Source: CAZAZQ01 sp964489705 (GTDB lineage Bacteria; Zixibacteria; MSB-5A5; GN15; FEB-12). From it: a DNA stretch of 64,000 bases. Positions 7,984 through 16,110 of this stretch are shown here, piece after piece (within the stretch, counting starts at the first letter, position 1; every line of letters starts with the position of its first letter). The position numbers and the translations under genes are program-made. The notes beneath the pieces were generated by a model. It did no database searches and was not told where the DNA came from. It saw only the letters and a program-made list of their open reading frames with translations. The DNA is taken from NCBI GenBank assembly GCA_964489705.1, contig CAZAZQ010000005.1:62001-126000 (forward strand), in the 5' to 3' direction.

Positions 7984-8664
7984 ATGTCAGATATCAACCG
8001 GTTTACGACGTTGGTGCTTGTTCCGGCGTATAATGCGGCGCCGTTTCTTCCCCAGTTGATTGAGAGAATCAAGGGGTACGTCTGTTTGGACAATCTCTTG
8101 ATTGTGAACGACGGCTCCACCGATGATACCGAACTCATTCTTCATCGATATGGGGTGAAACACATTATCTTTCCCCGGAATCGAGGCAAGGGCGCCGCCC
8201 TTCAAGCCGGTTTCGACTACGCCCTCAAGCGGGGATATCGTTCCGTTTTGACCCTTGATGCCGATTTGCAACACCTGCCGGAAGAAATTCCGCGCTTTTT
8301 CGCACTTGATGACGGCAAGCGTATTCTTATCGGTACCCGCCGGATGACTCTCAAGCAGATGCCGATTCACCGCTGGTTGACGAACAACCTTACTTCGTTA
8401 ATTATCTCGATTTTTTCAACCCAACGGATAAGGGACAGCCAATCGGGATTTCGTTTGGTGCCGACGGAACTGTTTCGTCTTCTACAGTTAAAAACCGTCA
8501 ATTACGATTATGAATCGGAAATGTTGTTCAAAGCCGGGGCGTTGGGGTTCCGAATCGATGAGGTCCCCATATCGACGGTCTATGCCGGCTCTCATTCCTA
8601 CATCAATCCCCTTGTGGATACCGGGCGTTTTATCCGACAGATTTTCAAGCGGGTCTGGTATTGA
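7984..8664 (+). CDS. Family 2 glycosyltransferase (polyprenyl-phosphate sugar transferase-like)
   Basis: 226 residues forming a single GT-A domain. VPAYNAAPFLPQLIERI and NDGSTDDT bind the nucleotide, RNRGKGAALQAGFDYAL follows, the metal-binding motif is TLDADLQHLPEEIP, and SGFRLVPTELF is near the end. This pattern fits dolichyl/undecaprenyl-phosphate mannose or glucose synthases (DPM1/GtrB-like), but there is no C-terminal membrane segment, so the enzyme is soluble or peripheral. Acceptor and sugar are unknown. It lies between a tRNA gene and surE with no obvious glycan partners. Confidence 0.88.
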   Translation: MSDINRFTTLVLVPAYNAAPFLPQLIERIKGYVCLDNLLIVNDGSTDDTELILHRYGVKHIIFPRNRGKGAALQAGFDYALKRGYRSVLTLDADLQHLPEEIPRFFALDDGKRILIGTRRMTLKQMPIHRWLTNNLTSLIISIFSTQRIRDSQSGFRLVPTELFRLLQLKTVNYDYESEMLFKAGALGFRIDEVPISTVYAGSHSYINPLVDTGRFIRQIFKRVWY

Positions 8665-8798
8665 GTCTCCGTGTTTGCTTTTTGCCGGGCGGTGTATTAA
8701 TCTTTGCTCATGTTTCGAGTGAGACGGTAAAAAAACGGGAAGAAAACGTTGCGGCTGGGTGACATGAACGACACAAACGGAGAGTGCTGAGAAGGACG

Positions 8799-9560
8799 AT
8801 GGCAAAAAAGATGCGCATACTGATTACCAACGACGACGGGTACTTTGCCGACGGTATCAATACCCTTTTCAAGGAGCTGAAAAAGATAGCCGACGTCTAC
8901 ATGGCGGCTCCCGACCGCGAACAATCGGCAAGCTCGCATTCCCTGACCTTGAACCGCCCTTTGCGGGTTCACAAGTTGGATTCACGATGCTATACCATTG
9001 ACGGTACCCCGACGGATTGTGTAATGCTGGCGGTGCATTTGCTTTTCAAGCGCAGAAAGCCCGACATGATTATTTGCGGTATCAACCACGGCGCCAATAT
9101 GGGAGAAGACGTCACGTATTCCGGGACGGTGGCGGCGGCGATAGAGGGTTCTATTTTAGGCATTCCTTCGATGGCGGTTTCGATGGCGGATTGGGAGCCG
9201 GGAACCAAAATGACCCGGGCGGCGAAGTTTGTCGCCCGTTTGGTCAAGATGTACCCTTCTTTTCAGCTCCAGCCGTCCACCTTTTTGAATGTCAATTTTC
9301 CTCTCGATTCGGGCAAGCCGTACCGGCGTTTTGAGTTCACCCGGTTAGGCAGGCGCTTGTATAAAGATTACGTCATCCATAAAACCGACCCGCGGGGGAG
9401 AGCTTACTACTGGATAGGCGGGTACCCGTCATGGGAGTCTATCGAGGGTTCCGATTTTGATGCCATAAAGAAAGGGGTGGTGTCGATCACTCCTTTGAAG
9501 CTGGATTTCACCGACAGCGCCTCGCTGCAGGCGTTGCAGGCTCTTAAGTTGAAGTGGTGA
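8799..9560 (+). CDS. surE: 5'/3'-nucleotidase SurE
   Basis: Metal-dependent nucleoside monophosphate phosphatase of the stationary-phase survival family. The N-terminus MRILITNDDGYFADGI carries the metal-binding Asp pair; APDREQSASSHSLTL and GTPTDCVMLAV follow, then GINHGANMGEDVTYSGTVAAA, all SurE hallmarks. I choose ATG 8799 (253 residues) because AGAAGGA at 8789-8795 is at proper distance and the protein then starts as its relatives do; an in-frame GTG at 8784 exists upstream. Confidence 0.95.
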   Translation: MAKKMRILITNDDGYFADGINTLFKELKKIADVYMAAPDREQSASSHSLTLNRPLRVHKLDSRCYTIDGTPTDCVMLAVHLLFKRRKPDMIICGINHGANMGEDVTYSGTVAAAIEGSILGIPSMAVSMADWEPGTKMTRAAKFVARLVKMYPSFQLQPSTFLNVNFPLDSGKPYRRFEFTRLGRRLYKDYVIHKTDPRGRAYYWIGGYPSWESIEGSDFDAIKKGVVSITPLKLDFTDSASLQALQALKLKW

Positions 9561-9622
9561 AAACAGGTCTGGGGGCGGGGAACCGGGAGGCGAGAAAAGC
9601 TCGGTTTGTGGGAGAAAAAGTA

Positions 9623-9650
9623 TTGACAGCTTTCGAATAAATGCTATCAT
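9623..9650 (+). promoter_or_regulatory. Sigma-70-type promoter for tRNA-Pro (CGG)
   Basis: TTGACA (9623-9628), a 16-base spacer and TATCAT (9645-9650). Predicted start near 9657, about 14 bases before the mature tRNA 5' end. It is a close match to the bacterial housekeeping consensus and among the best promoters in the window. Confidence 0.75.
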
Positions 9651-9670
9651 ACGCTGTCAAATGTATGCTT

Positions 9671-9744
9671 CGGGGCGTAGCGCAGTTTGGTAGCGCACTT
9701 GGTTCGGGACTAAGGAGTCGCTGGTTCAAATCCAGTCGCCCCGA
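9671..9744 (+). tRNA. tRNA-Pro (anticodon CGG)
   Basis: Acceptor CGGGGCG/CGCCCCG, D-arm GCGC..GCGC, anticodon stem CTTGG/CTAAG with loop TTCGGGA (anticodon CGG), T-arm GCTGG TTCAAAT CCAGT, discriminator A. No CCA is encoded. A strong promoter lies directly upstream. Between this gene and the next CDS at 9905 I see only a 14-base tRNA-like fragment (9757-9770). Confidence 0.95.
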
Positions 9745-9904
9745 TGTATAAAGCTTGGAGGGGTGGCCGATACGTTTTCATAGGAAAAATCAAAGGACGC
9801 CGTAAGATGGACTAGGGAGTGAGTGACTAAAAATGTATAGACAGAGTGGGGTCGTTCATACATTCGAACAGTCTTCGTTCTGAAAGGGTAAGAGGTTAAC
9901 GAGT

Positions 9905-10375
9905 ATGGCTACGACGAGAAAACCGGTGATTGCTGTGGTAGGGGCTGGTAAGTGCTCAAAGAAACTCCGTGATATGGCTGCCCAAGTCGGCAAATATGTT
10001 GCCGAGCATGGTGGGGTGATTGTGTGTGGGGGAATGGGAGGAATTATGGAAGGTGCCGCGCGTGGGGCAAAAGAAGCGGGTGGGGTAACCATCGGGATCC
10101 TTCCGACTGACAACAAAGAAGATGCCAACGAATACATCGAGTATGTCATCCCGACCGGCTTCGGGGAAGCCCGGAACATCATGGTAGTACGGGCGGCTGA
10201 TGCGGTGGTCGCCTTTCCCGGGAAGTACGGAACCTTGTCGGAGATGGCGTTCGCTTTGCATGCCGGAAAGCCGTTGATTGCGGTCAATGCCTGGCGGCTT
10301 GGGGACGAAATCGAGCAAGCCTCGGATCCGATCGAGGCGGCAAAGCGGGCGATGGAGCTTGCCGAGAAAGCGTAG
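9905..10375 (+). CDS. SLOG-domain protein, TIGR00725 family
   Basis: 156 residues forming one Rossmann-like SLOG/LOG domain. VIAVVGAG at the N-terminus, GGVIVCGGMGGIMEGAARGA in the middle, and PGKYGTLSEMAFAL near the end correspond to the nucleotide-binding motifs of lysine-decarboxylase-like proteins. The last motif is PGKYGT rather than the PGGxGT of cytokinin-activating LOG enzymes, so nucleotide-ribohydrolase activity cannot be assumed; the TIGR00725 group has no settled function. The stop shares one base with the acylphosphatase start. Confidence 0.88.
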   Translation: MATTRKPVIAVVGAGKCSKKLRDMAAQVGKYVAEHGGVIVCGGMGGIMEGAARGAKEAGGVTIGILPTDNKEDANEYIEYVIPTGFGEARNIMVVRAADAVVAFPGKYGTLSEMAFALHAGKPLIAVNAWRLGDEIEQASDPIEAAKRAMELAEKA

Positions 10376-10653
10376 TGAATTCTGTCGGGGCGGACGTTCG
10401 TATCACAGGACTGGTGCAAGGAGTGGGCTACCGGTACTTTTGCTACCGGGTCGCCATCAAACTGGGGCTGGTCGGATGGGTACGGAACAACCCGGACGGG
10501 TCGGTAAGTATTCATGCCGAAGGCGACCGGAGCATGCTCGAAGAGTTCATTGCGCAACTCAAAGTAGGTCCCTCCCATGCCGTCGTTCGTGATGTGTCGG
10601 TCACGTGGACGGAGTTTTCAGGGAAGTTTTCAACGTTTGACATTGTGTTATAA
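10375..10653 (+). CDS. acyP: Acylphosphatase
   Basis: A 92-residue enzyme hydrolysing acyl-phosphates. The phosphate-binding loop with catalytic Arg is GLVQGVGYRYF (R20) and the catalytic Asn is in GWVRNNPDGSV (N38). The start is GTG 10375, overlapping the preceding stop by one base (TAGTG), so it is translationally coupled to the SLOG gene. apt follows after 19 bases with its own Shine-Dalgarno. A neat three-gene unit of small-molecule enzymes. Confidence 0.95.
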   Translation: MNSVGADVRITGLVQGVGYRYFCYRVAIKLGLVGWVRNNPDGSVSIHAEGDRSMLEEFIAQLKVGPSHAVVRDVSVTWTEFSGKFSTFDIVL

Positions 10654-10672
10654 GGAAGGGGACGGCAAGTCT

Positions 10673-11197
10673 ATGGATGATTTGAAAAAGTATATCAGGA
10701 CGGTACCGGACTTTCCCAAGCCGGGAATCAACTTTTACGACATTACGACCCTATTGCAAAATCCGGAAGGATTCCAAAAAGCTCTGGCGTCGATGGAGGA
10801 GTACGTCCGCTCCCGCGGAGCGCAAAAGATTGTCGGCATCGAGTCGCGAGGGTTCGTGTTCGGGGCGGCGTTAGCCGATCGGCTTCGACTTGGGTTAGCA
10901 GTGGCGCGAAAACCGGGGAAACTTCCCTATAAAACCGTTGCCGAAACGTACGAGCTGGAGTACGGGCGAGATTCGGTCGAGTTGCACGAAGATGCCGTTG
11001 AGCCCGGGGAGAAGGTCGTTATCGTGGACGATTTGATTGCCACCGGCGGCACGTTGCAGGCGGTCTGCCGGTTGGTGGAACGCTTGGGGGGAGAAGTTGC
11101 CGGGATTTCGGCGGTGATTGATTTGTCTTTCCTTCCTTGGCGGAAAAAGCTGAGCAAGTATGATGTCAACTGCTTGATTTCCTACGACTCGGAATAG
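10673..11197 (+). CDS. apt: Adenine phosphoribosyltransferase
   Basis: Purine salvage: adenine + PRPP gives AMP + PPi. Starting at ATG 10673 (174 residues) it reads MDDLKKYIRTVPDFPKPGINFYDIT, the family N-terminus. GIESRGFVFGAALA and LARKPGKLPYKT-like segments follow, and the PRPP-binding motif VVIVDDLIATGGT is intact. AAGGAAGGGG at 10653-10662 serves as Shine-Dalgarno. An open frame continues upstream to 10577 but would overlap acyP and add non-homologous residues. Confidence 0.97.
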   Translation: MDDLKKYIRTVPDFPKPGINFYDITTLLQNPEGFQKALASMEEYVRSRGAQKIVGIESRGFVFGAALADRLRLGLAVARKPGKLPYKTVAETYELEYGRDSVELHEDAVEPGEKVVIVDDLIATGGTLQAVCRLVERLGGEVAGISAVIDLSFLPWRKKLSKYDVNCLISYDSE

Positions 11198-11225
11198 AGT
11201 AAGCCGGTCTTTTTTCAGTTGAGAG

Positions 11226-11255
11226 TTGACAGGGGGGAATATGTGCGTTTTTTAT
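11226..11255 (+). promoter_or_regulatory. Possible promoter for tRNA-Arg
   Basis: A perfect TTGACA (11226-11231) followed after about 18 bases by TTTTAT (11250-11255), some 24 bases before the tRNA. The -10 box is poor, so this is tentative. Confidence 0.35.
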
Positions 11256-11278
11256 TCTCAGGAGAAAAGAAGGTGTCT

Positions 11279-11352
11279 GCCCCCGTAGCTCAGTCGGATA
11301 GAGCAGCGGTTTCCTAAACCGCGTGCCGCAGGTTCAATTCCTGCCGGGGGTA
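11279..11352 (+). tRNA. tRNA-Arg (anticodon CCT)
   Basis: Acceptor GCCCCCG/CGGGGGT (one G-U closing pair), D-arm GCTC..GAGC, anticodon stem GCGGT/ACCGC with loop TTCCTAA (anticodon CCT), T-arm GCAGG TTCAATT CCTGC, discriminator A. No CCA is encoded. Confidence 0.95.
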
Positions 11353-11441
11353 CTTTATGTCTCCCGAAGGCATAATGCCGCAGCATTTTCCATTCCGTCA
11401 TGATTCCTTTCTTGCTCTGTTGGGAATCCCTTAGGAGAAAA

Positions 11442-11517
11442 GTAGGGAAGATCCGGGACGGATCTGCCTATCTCATGCGCTCCTTTTTTGGCAGGTCTCT
11501 TTCGAGACTTTCCCTAC
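11442..11517. other. Four-helix cruciform or structured-RNA element
   Basis: In the 229-base stretch between tRNA-Arg and the epimerase gene, GTAGGGAA (11442-11449) pairs perfectly with TTCCCTAC (11510-11517). It encloses three further hairpins placed end to end: GATCCG/CGGATC (11450-11464), TGCC/GGCA (11465-11493, large loop) and GTCTC/GAGAC (11495-11508). A separate hairpin TGTCAGG/CCTGACA lies at 11543-11564. The stems abut almost without spacers, as in a four-way junction. It may be a noncoding RNA, the 3' structure of the tRNA transcript, or a palindromic DNA element; no homologue is recognised. Confidence 0.4.
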
Positions 11518-11581
11518 CTATGATTGAGTGTGTTCTAAGCTCTGTCAGGGATCTCTTCCTGACAACCGGCTATTTATCTTT

Positions 11582-12661
11582 CTAAGGATTCTTTTCGGAA
11601 GCCTCCGCCGATGATTTCAAAACAGGCTTGGCGTAGGAGTCGGTGAAGTTGTTGGTCAGCAGTTCCGTCAAGGTGGTGTAAATTGAGCGAGTATAGTAAC
11701 CCAGCTCCTGTCTTGCCTTGGCGGACGAGTAGACCCAATCATAGTCGGTGAGCTTCACAATGTCCGGGTAAAACGACACCTTCCCGTTTTTGAAAATTTT
11801 GCCGTAAAAAACCGAGGCTCGCGCCAGCGCGTTCAGCAAAACACGAGGGACTTTCACCAAGTGGGGAGCCTTTTCTAAGATGGCGGAGACAACCAAAATC
11901 AAGTCGCGTCCCGAGATGTTCTCTCCGGTCAGAAGGTAACGCTCCCGATTTCTTCCTTTTTCGGTGGCGGCGACGATGCCTCGGGCAACGTCACGGATAT
12001 CGACCAAGTTGACATGGAAAGGCAAATCCGGCACAAGAAAGCGGGGAAACTTCTTTTCCGCTTTGTTTCTATCGTCACCGGTTCGGGAGGGAGCAACGAT
12101 AATCGATGGGTTGACGATGACCAGTTCGGTTTTTTGATCGGCGGAAATTTTGAGCAGCTCCTCTTCGGCGGCGCGCTTGGTGATGATGTACGGAATACGA
12201 AGGTGATGGAGATTGAAAGGAGCATCTTCTTGGATCAAGGAAAAGGTGAAAAGGGAATTCTTCTTGTTCTGTGAGCGAGGAATGGCGGCGACGGCGGCAA
12301 TGGTGGAGACATGGATGAAACGAGAAACACCCGACGAACAGGCAGCTCGGTACATATTCACGGCGCCGGTGACGTTGATTTGCGTGAAAAGAGGAAGCTG
12401 GTCTTGGCGGAAATTGACCCAGGCGGCGGTGTGGATAACGACGTTGATTCCTTCCACCAGTCCGGAAAGTTCCTGTTCGTGTCGGATATCGGCAATACGT
12501 TTTTCCACTCCCAATCGGTCGAGAAATGTCGTGTCGGAAGTTTGACGCACCTGGGCGATGGGGGTAAAGCAGTCATACTTGCTCAGCTCGTAGATGATTT
12601 GCTTGCCCAGCGAGCCGGAAGCGCCGGTGACCAGAATTTTTTTCTTTGCCGCACCCGTCAC
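11582..12661 (-). CDS. NAD-dependent epimerase/dehydratase (extended SDR)
   Basis: About 359 residues. The N-terminal Rossmann motif KKILVTGASGSLGKQIIYEL is followed by VVIHTAAWVNF, the catalytic Ser region FIHVSTIAAVA, and a YxxxK-like IPYIITKRAAEE with Tyr and Lys in register. The C-terminal half binds an unidentified substrate; relatives include dihydroflavonol-reductase-like and sugar-nucleotide enzymes. I prefer the GTG start at 12661, since AAGAGG lies nine bases upstream; a TTG at 12670 abuts the same ribosome site. A weak promoter (TTGACC, 17 bases, TATGCA; 12739-12711) faces it. It is divergent from the carbamoyltransferase module and may act with it. Confidence 0.87.
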   Translation of the reverse strand: MTGAAKKKILVTGASGSLGKQIIYELSKYDCFTPIAQVRQTSDTTFLDRLGVEKRIADIRHEQELSGLVEGINVVIHTAAWVNFRQDQLPLFTQINVTGAVNMYRAACSSGVSRFIHVSTIAAVAAIPRSQNKKNSLFTFSLIQEDAPFNLHHLRIPYIITKRAAEEELLKISADQKTELVIVNPSIIVAPSRTGDDRNKAEKKFPRFLVPDLPFHVNLVDIRDVARGIVAATEKGRNRERYLLTGENISGRDLILVVSAILEKAPHLVKVPRVLLNALARASVFYGKIFKNGKVSFYPDIVKLTDYDWVYSSAKARQELGYYTRSIYTTLTELLTNNFTDSYAKPVLKSSAEASEKNP

Positions 12662-12764
12662 TTTTCTCAACCTCTTATATTATGGCAGCGATAGCAATAA
12701 TGGTTATATTTGCATAATGAATAGTTGGAGCGTGGTCAATTGATTTTTTGGTAACGGAACGACA

Positions 12765-13010
12765 ATGAAAAGTTTTTTTCGGACATTGTGGGCGGGATGG
12801 AAAAAAGGTGCGCTGAAGGTTGCCCGTTTTCAAACGGCGGTGCTGTTGACGCTGTTTTATTTTTTGATTCTCTCGCCGCTGGGGCTTTTTCTCAAAATAT
12901 TCGGCTGGGATCCGCTGACGGTGCGTGCCTGGAAAAAAGGACGCCCGACGAATTGGCATGCTGTCAAAGACGGTTCTCCCGACGTGGAATCCTTACGGAG
13001 ATTGAGTTGA
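12765..13010 (+). CDS. Small membrane protein preceding the carbamoyltransferase
   Basis: 81 residues: a basic amphipathic N-terminus (RTLWAGWKKGALKVARFQT), one long or hairpin membrane segment (about residues 28-48, AVLLTLFYFLILSPLGLFLKI), then a soluble tail. Small proteins of this kind recur directly upstream of CmcH/NodU-type carbamoyltransferases next to SxtJ- and DUF5989-type partners; that assignment is from memory of such neighbourhoods. The stop is one base before the carbamoyltransferase ATG. Probably a membrane anchor or partner for that enzyme (inference). Confidence 0.7.
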   Translation: MKSFFRTLWAGWKKGALKVARFQTAVLLTLFYFLILSPLGLFLKIFGWDPLTVRAWKKGRPTNWHAVKDGSPDVESLRRLS

Positions 13011-13011
13011 G

Positions 13012-14748
13012 ATGAACATTTTGGGCATTTCCTGCTTTTATCATGATGCCGCAGCAGCGTTGGTGATGGACGGGGAATTGCGTGCCGCCGCCAGCGAAGA
13101 GCGGTTTTCCCGGTTGAAACATGATCCCGAACTGCCTCGACACGCCGTCGAATTTTGCTTGCGCCGGGGGGGAATAGATATCAACGCCCTTGACTATATC
13201 GTTTTCTATGATAAGCCCCTGACCAAGTTCGAGCGGATTATCACCGGCTATATGGCGACCCCATTCCGGTCATATCGGGCTTTCCTCCAGGCGGCGCCGA
13301 TATGGATGCGTCGCAAGCTCTGGGTCGAGCATGTCATCCATAAAGAGCTGGGCTACGAAGGGGAAGTGTTATTTTTGCCGCACCATCTCTCTCATGCGGC
13401 AGGGACGTTTTTTTCTTCACCTTTTGAACGGGCGGCGGTGCTGACCATCGACGGGGTCGGCGAATGGGCGAATGCTTCTTACGGACTGGGGGAAAACAAT
13501 CACGTGACTCTTCTGGCGGAAATGCCGTACCCTCACTCGGTCGGGTTGTTGTATTCAGCTTTTACGTATTACCTCGGCTTTCGAGTCAACTCGGCGGAAT
13601 ACAAGGTAATGGGGTTGGCGCCGTACGGGACGCCGCGTTTTGCTCTGTTGATTGAGGAAAAGCTCGTCAAAATTCATGACGACGGTTCCATCCATCTCAA
13701 TCTTGATTACTTCACGTTTCACTACGGCTTGACCATGACCGGCAGGAAATTTGAACAATTGTTCGGACGCCCTCGGCGAAATCCCGAATCACAACTGGAA
13801 TCGTTTCACGAAGATATTGCCGCCTCCATCCAAGCGGTGACGGAGAAAATCGTTTTGAAGATGGCACAACATGTGAAAGAAGTCACCGGCGAGAAAAATC
13901 TATGCTTAGCCGGGGGAGTGGCGTTGAACTGCAAAGCCAACGGGCTCCTTTTGAAGGAACGATTGTTTGAGCATATCTATGTCCAACCGGCGGCGGGGGA
14001 TGCCGGTGGGGCGGTCGGGGCAGCGTTGTACGTTCATTACGCGCTGAGCGGTGAGAAAAAACGACAGCAGCCGTTTTTCGGTATCGGACCCCGATATACC
14101 CCTTCCGAGGTAAAAGCGTTTTTGGACCGTCATGGTATTCCCGCCTCCTCCAGCAGCCGAGAAGAACACGTACGACGGTTAGCTGAGGAAATCTCCCAAG
14201 GTAAGATTGTCGCCTTATTCCAGGGAGCGATGGAATTCGGTCCTCGAGCGTTGGGGTTTCGTTCTATTGTTGCCGATGCGCGTGATGTTCACATGAAAGA
14301 GAAAATCAATGCGGCGGTAAAGTATCGGGAACCGTTTCGCCCTTTCGCTCCAGCCGTTTTGGCGGAAGAGGCGGCAGACTATTTCGATATTGATGGTGAC
14401 TCGCCGTACATGCTGTTCAATTTTGAGGTCCGTCCCGACAAACGGGAAGTCATTCCGGCGGTCACTCACGTTGATAATTCTTCCCGCATTCAGACCGTCA
14501 CTGCTGAAGACAATCCCTTTTTCTACGAGCTCTTACAAGAATTTAAGCGTTTAGCAGGTGTACCGGTGGTGCTCAATACCTCGTTTAATCTTCGCGGGCA
14601 TCCGATTGTGAACACCCCAGAGGAGGCGTTTGCAACTTTTTGCTCCGGCGGTATTGATTTTCTGTACTTAGAGGGATATCTTATTGATAAGAAAGAATTA
14701 ACGGACGAAGTACGCAGTAAGTTTACTCTGGAAAAAGCGATAGATTAG
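13012..14748 (+). CDS. O-carbamoyltransferase of the CmcH/NodU/TobZ family
   Basis: 578 residues, the standard length. The N-terminal YrdC/Kae1-like half starts MNILGISCFYHDAAAALV, carries the metal-binding HHLSHA at residues 124-129 and TIDGVGEWANAS, then CLAGGVALNCKANG. The C-terminal half has GPRALGFRSI, KYREPFRPFAPAVL and VPVVLNTSFNLRGHPIVNTPEEA. The family makes carbamoyl-adenylate from carbamoyl phosphate and ATP and passes the carbamoyl to a hydroxyl of a sugar, antibiotic or similar. A GGAGATTGAG ribosome site precedes ATG 13012. The acceptor is unknown; the membrane-anchored neighbours suggest an envelope glycan or lipid. Confidence 0.95.
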   Translation: MNILGISCFYHDAAAALVMDGELRAAASEERFSRLKHDPELPRHAVEFCLRRGGIDINALDYIVFYDKPLTKFERIITGYMATPFRSYRAFLQAAPIWMRRKLWVEHVIHKELGYEGEVLFLPHHLSHAAGTFFSSPFERAAVLTIDGVGEWANASYGLGENNHVTLLAEMPYPHSVGLLYSAFTYYLGFRVNSAEYKVMGLAPYGTPRFALLIEEKLVKIHDDGSIHLNLDYFTFHYGLTMTGRKFEQLFGRPRRNPESQLESFHEDIAASIQAVTEKIVLKMAQHVKEVTGEKNLCLAGGVALNCKANGLLLKERLFEHIYVQPAAGDAGGAVGAALYVHYALSGEKKRQQPFFGIGPRYTPSEVKAFLDRHGIPASSSSREEHVRRLAEEISQGKIVALFQGAMEFGPRALGFRSIVADARDVHMKEKINAAVKYREPFRPFAPAVLAEEAADYFDIDGDSPYMLFNFEVRPDKREVIPAVTHVDNSSRIQTVTAEDNPFFYELLQEFKRLAGVPVVLNTSFNLRGHPIVNTPEEAFATFCSGGIDFLYLEGYLIDKKELTDEVRSKFTLEKAID

Positions 14749-14805
14749 ACAATACCACGAATGCCATAAGCGGCTTATGGGAAAAGGAGAATACGGTAGG
14801 GAACA

Positions 14806-14967
14806 ATGTTTCGTCGATTACGCATTTTTTCGGAATTATGGTACTTTTTGAAGCATTCCAAAAGGTGGTGGCTTAGCCCCATATTGATTTTTTTGCTGCT
14901 CTTATCGTTGTTAATTGTGCTGACGGAGTCGACTGCCTTGGCACCGTTCATTTATTCTTTGTTCTAA
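14806..14967 (+). CDS. DUF5989 small membrane protein
   Basis: A 53-residue protein found by translating the gap after the carbamoyltransferase. Starting at ATG 14806 it has a positively charged aromatic segment (ELWYFLKHSKRWW), one membrane helix (residues 24-39) and the closing motif ESTALAPFIYSLF, which is the DUF5989 signature. GTAGGGAAC precedes the start. DUF5989 proteins are typically encoded beside carbamoyltransferases and SxtJ-like proteins; function unknown. A perfect 7-bp hairpin CCATAAG-CGG-CTTATGG (14764-14780) lies just upstream and may stabilise or attenuate the mRNA. Confidence 0.85.
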   Translation: MFRRLRIFSELWYFLKHSKRWWLSPILIFLLLLSLLIVLTESTALAPFIYSLF

Positions 14968-14989
14968 TCCTTCCTGCGGTGGCTTCATT

Positions 14990-16078
14990 ATGTCAACTCA
15001 GCATTTTCGGACAGCTCGGCAAGTTCTTCCCTGGCGGACCAAGCTCCTCATAAGCACCCTATCGATTGTCCTCTTTGTTGTGGCAGGAGAGATAATCCTC
15101 CGGTGGGTTGATTTTGACCTCTACTACAAAAATCAGTTCTTTCCCGTCAATCGAGATATCGACTTTCCGAGCGTATACCTCCGTGATCCGAAATTGTTTT
15201 GGCGTTTTCGTAAGGATATAACCACCGAGTCCAAGTTGTTCAGCTATTTGAACTACCGGATAAATTCCGACGGCATGCGTGGGGCGGAAATCCAGAAACC
15301 GAAGCAAGGGTATCGGATTATTGCGCTCGGGAATTCCTGTACCTTCGGATGGGGTGTCCCCGACGAAGAGACGTGGGTATATCGACTGCAGGAAGAACTG
15401 CAAAAAGAGTTTTCCCCCGAAAAAATTGAGGTCATAAATGCGGGTGTGCCGGGTTACAGCTCATACCAAGGGAAAATTTATTTTGAAGAGGAGTTGGTGC
15501 AATATCAACCGGATATGGTGTTAATCATGTTCGGATGGAACGACCATTGGAAAGCGGGGCATGGCATTTCGGATGCCGAGCAACGGGTGCCAAGCAAGCT
15601 GATTTTATGGTTTCAGAATTTCTTTTCCCGTCTGAAACTTTACCAATTGTTGCGAAAAGTTATTCTTCGTTCTACCGAAGAGGAACTGTTGGTCGCTCTT
15701 GACGATGTGTCCGGAAAGAGGCGGGTTTCGCAAGACGAATTTTTTCGGAACTTGAAAGAAATCGTCCGTACCGCCCGCGCCCGGCATATTCAGCCGGTGC
15801 TTATCAGTCCGCCTATAGCGCCTGCCTTGAAGGATTCACGGGTTTTTCGAAACAATCTGTTTTTGTTGCATCGTCAATATCAACAACAGATTGCCCGAGT
15901 TGCCGAGTTGGAGCAGGTGCCGTTTATCGACCTCCAAGCTGTTTTCGAGCAATTTGCCAATCTGTTCGATGCACCTAGAGAGGACCCGATTCATTTCAAT
16001 ATTGCAGGACATAAAGTGGCGGCTATGGCGATAGCCGAAGAAGTCGCTCCCCTCATCGCCGCTCAACTTCACCGCTGA
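14990..16078 (+). CDS. Membrane-anchored SGNH hydrolase, copy 1
   Basis: 362 residues. One N-terminal membrane helix (about 20-38, LLISTLSIVLFVVAGEIIL) is followed by a periplasmic SGNH/GDSL domain. Block I is GNSCTFGWGV with the nucleophile S116 (GNS in place of GDS), the glycine block is NAGVPGYSSYQG, block III is GWNDHW, and block V is DPIHFNIAGH with D332 and H335. All four catalytic blocks are intact, so it should be an active esterase or O-acyl/O-carbamoyl transferase. It is part of the carbamoyltransferase operon and duplicated immediately downstream. Confidence 0.9.
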   Translation: MSTQHFRTARQVLPWRTKLLISTLSIVLFVVAGEIILRWVDFDLYYKNQFFPVNRDIDFPSVYLRDPKLFWRFRKDITTESKLFSYLNYRINSDGMRGAEIQKPKQGYRIIALGNSCTFGWGVPDEETWVYRLQEELQKEFSPEKIEVINAGVPGYSSYQGKIYFEEELVQYQPDMVLIMFGWNDHWKAGHGISDAEQRVPSKLILWFQNFFSRLKLYQLLRKVILRSTEEELLVALDDVSGKRRVSQDEFFRNLKEIVRTARARHIQPVLISPPIAPALKDSRVFRNNLFLLHRQYQQQIARVAELEQVPFIDLQAVFEQFANLFDAPREDPIHFNIAGHKVAAMAIAEEVAPLIAAQLHR

Positions 16079-16110
16079 CAAGCCGCAGAGGAACAAGTAT
16101 ATTTCCAATT

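Noticed and set aside
11400..11585. 61-codon frame between tRNA-Arg and the epimerase gene
   Set aside because: It covers the palindromic element, has no ribosome site and no recognisable protein features.
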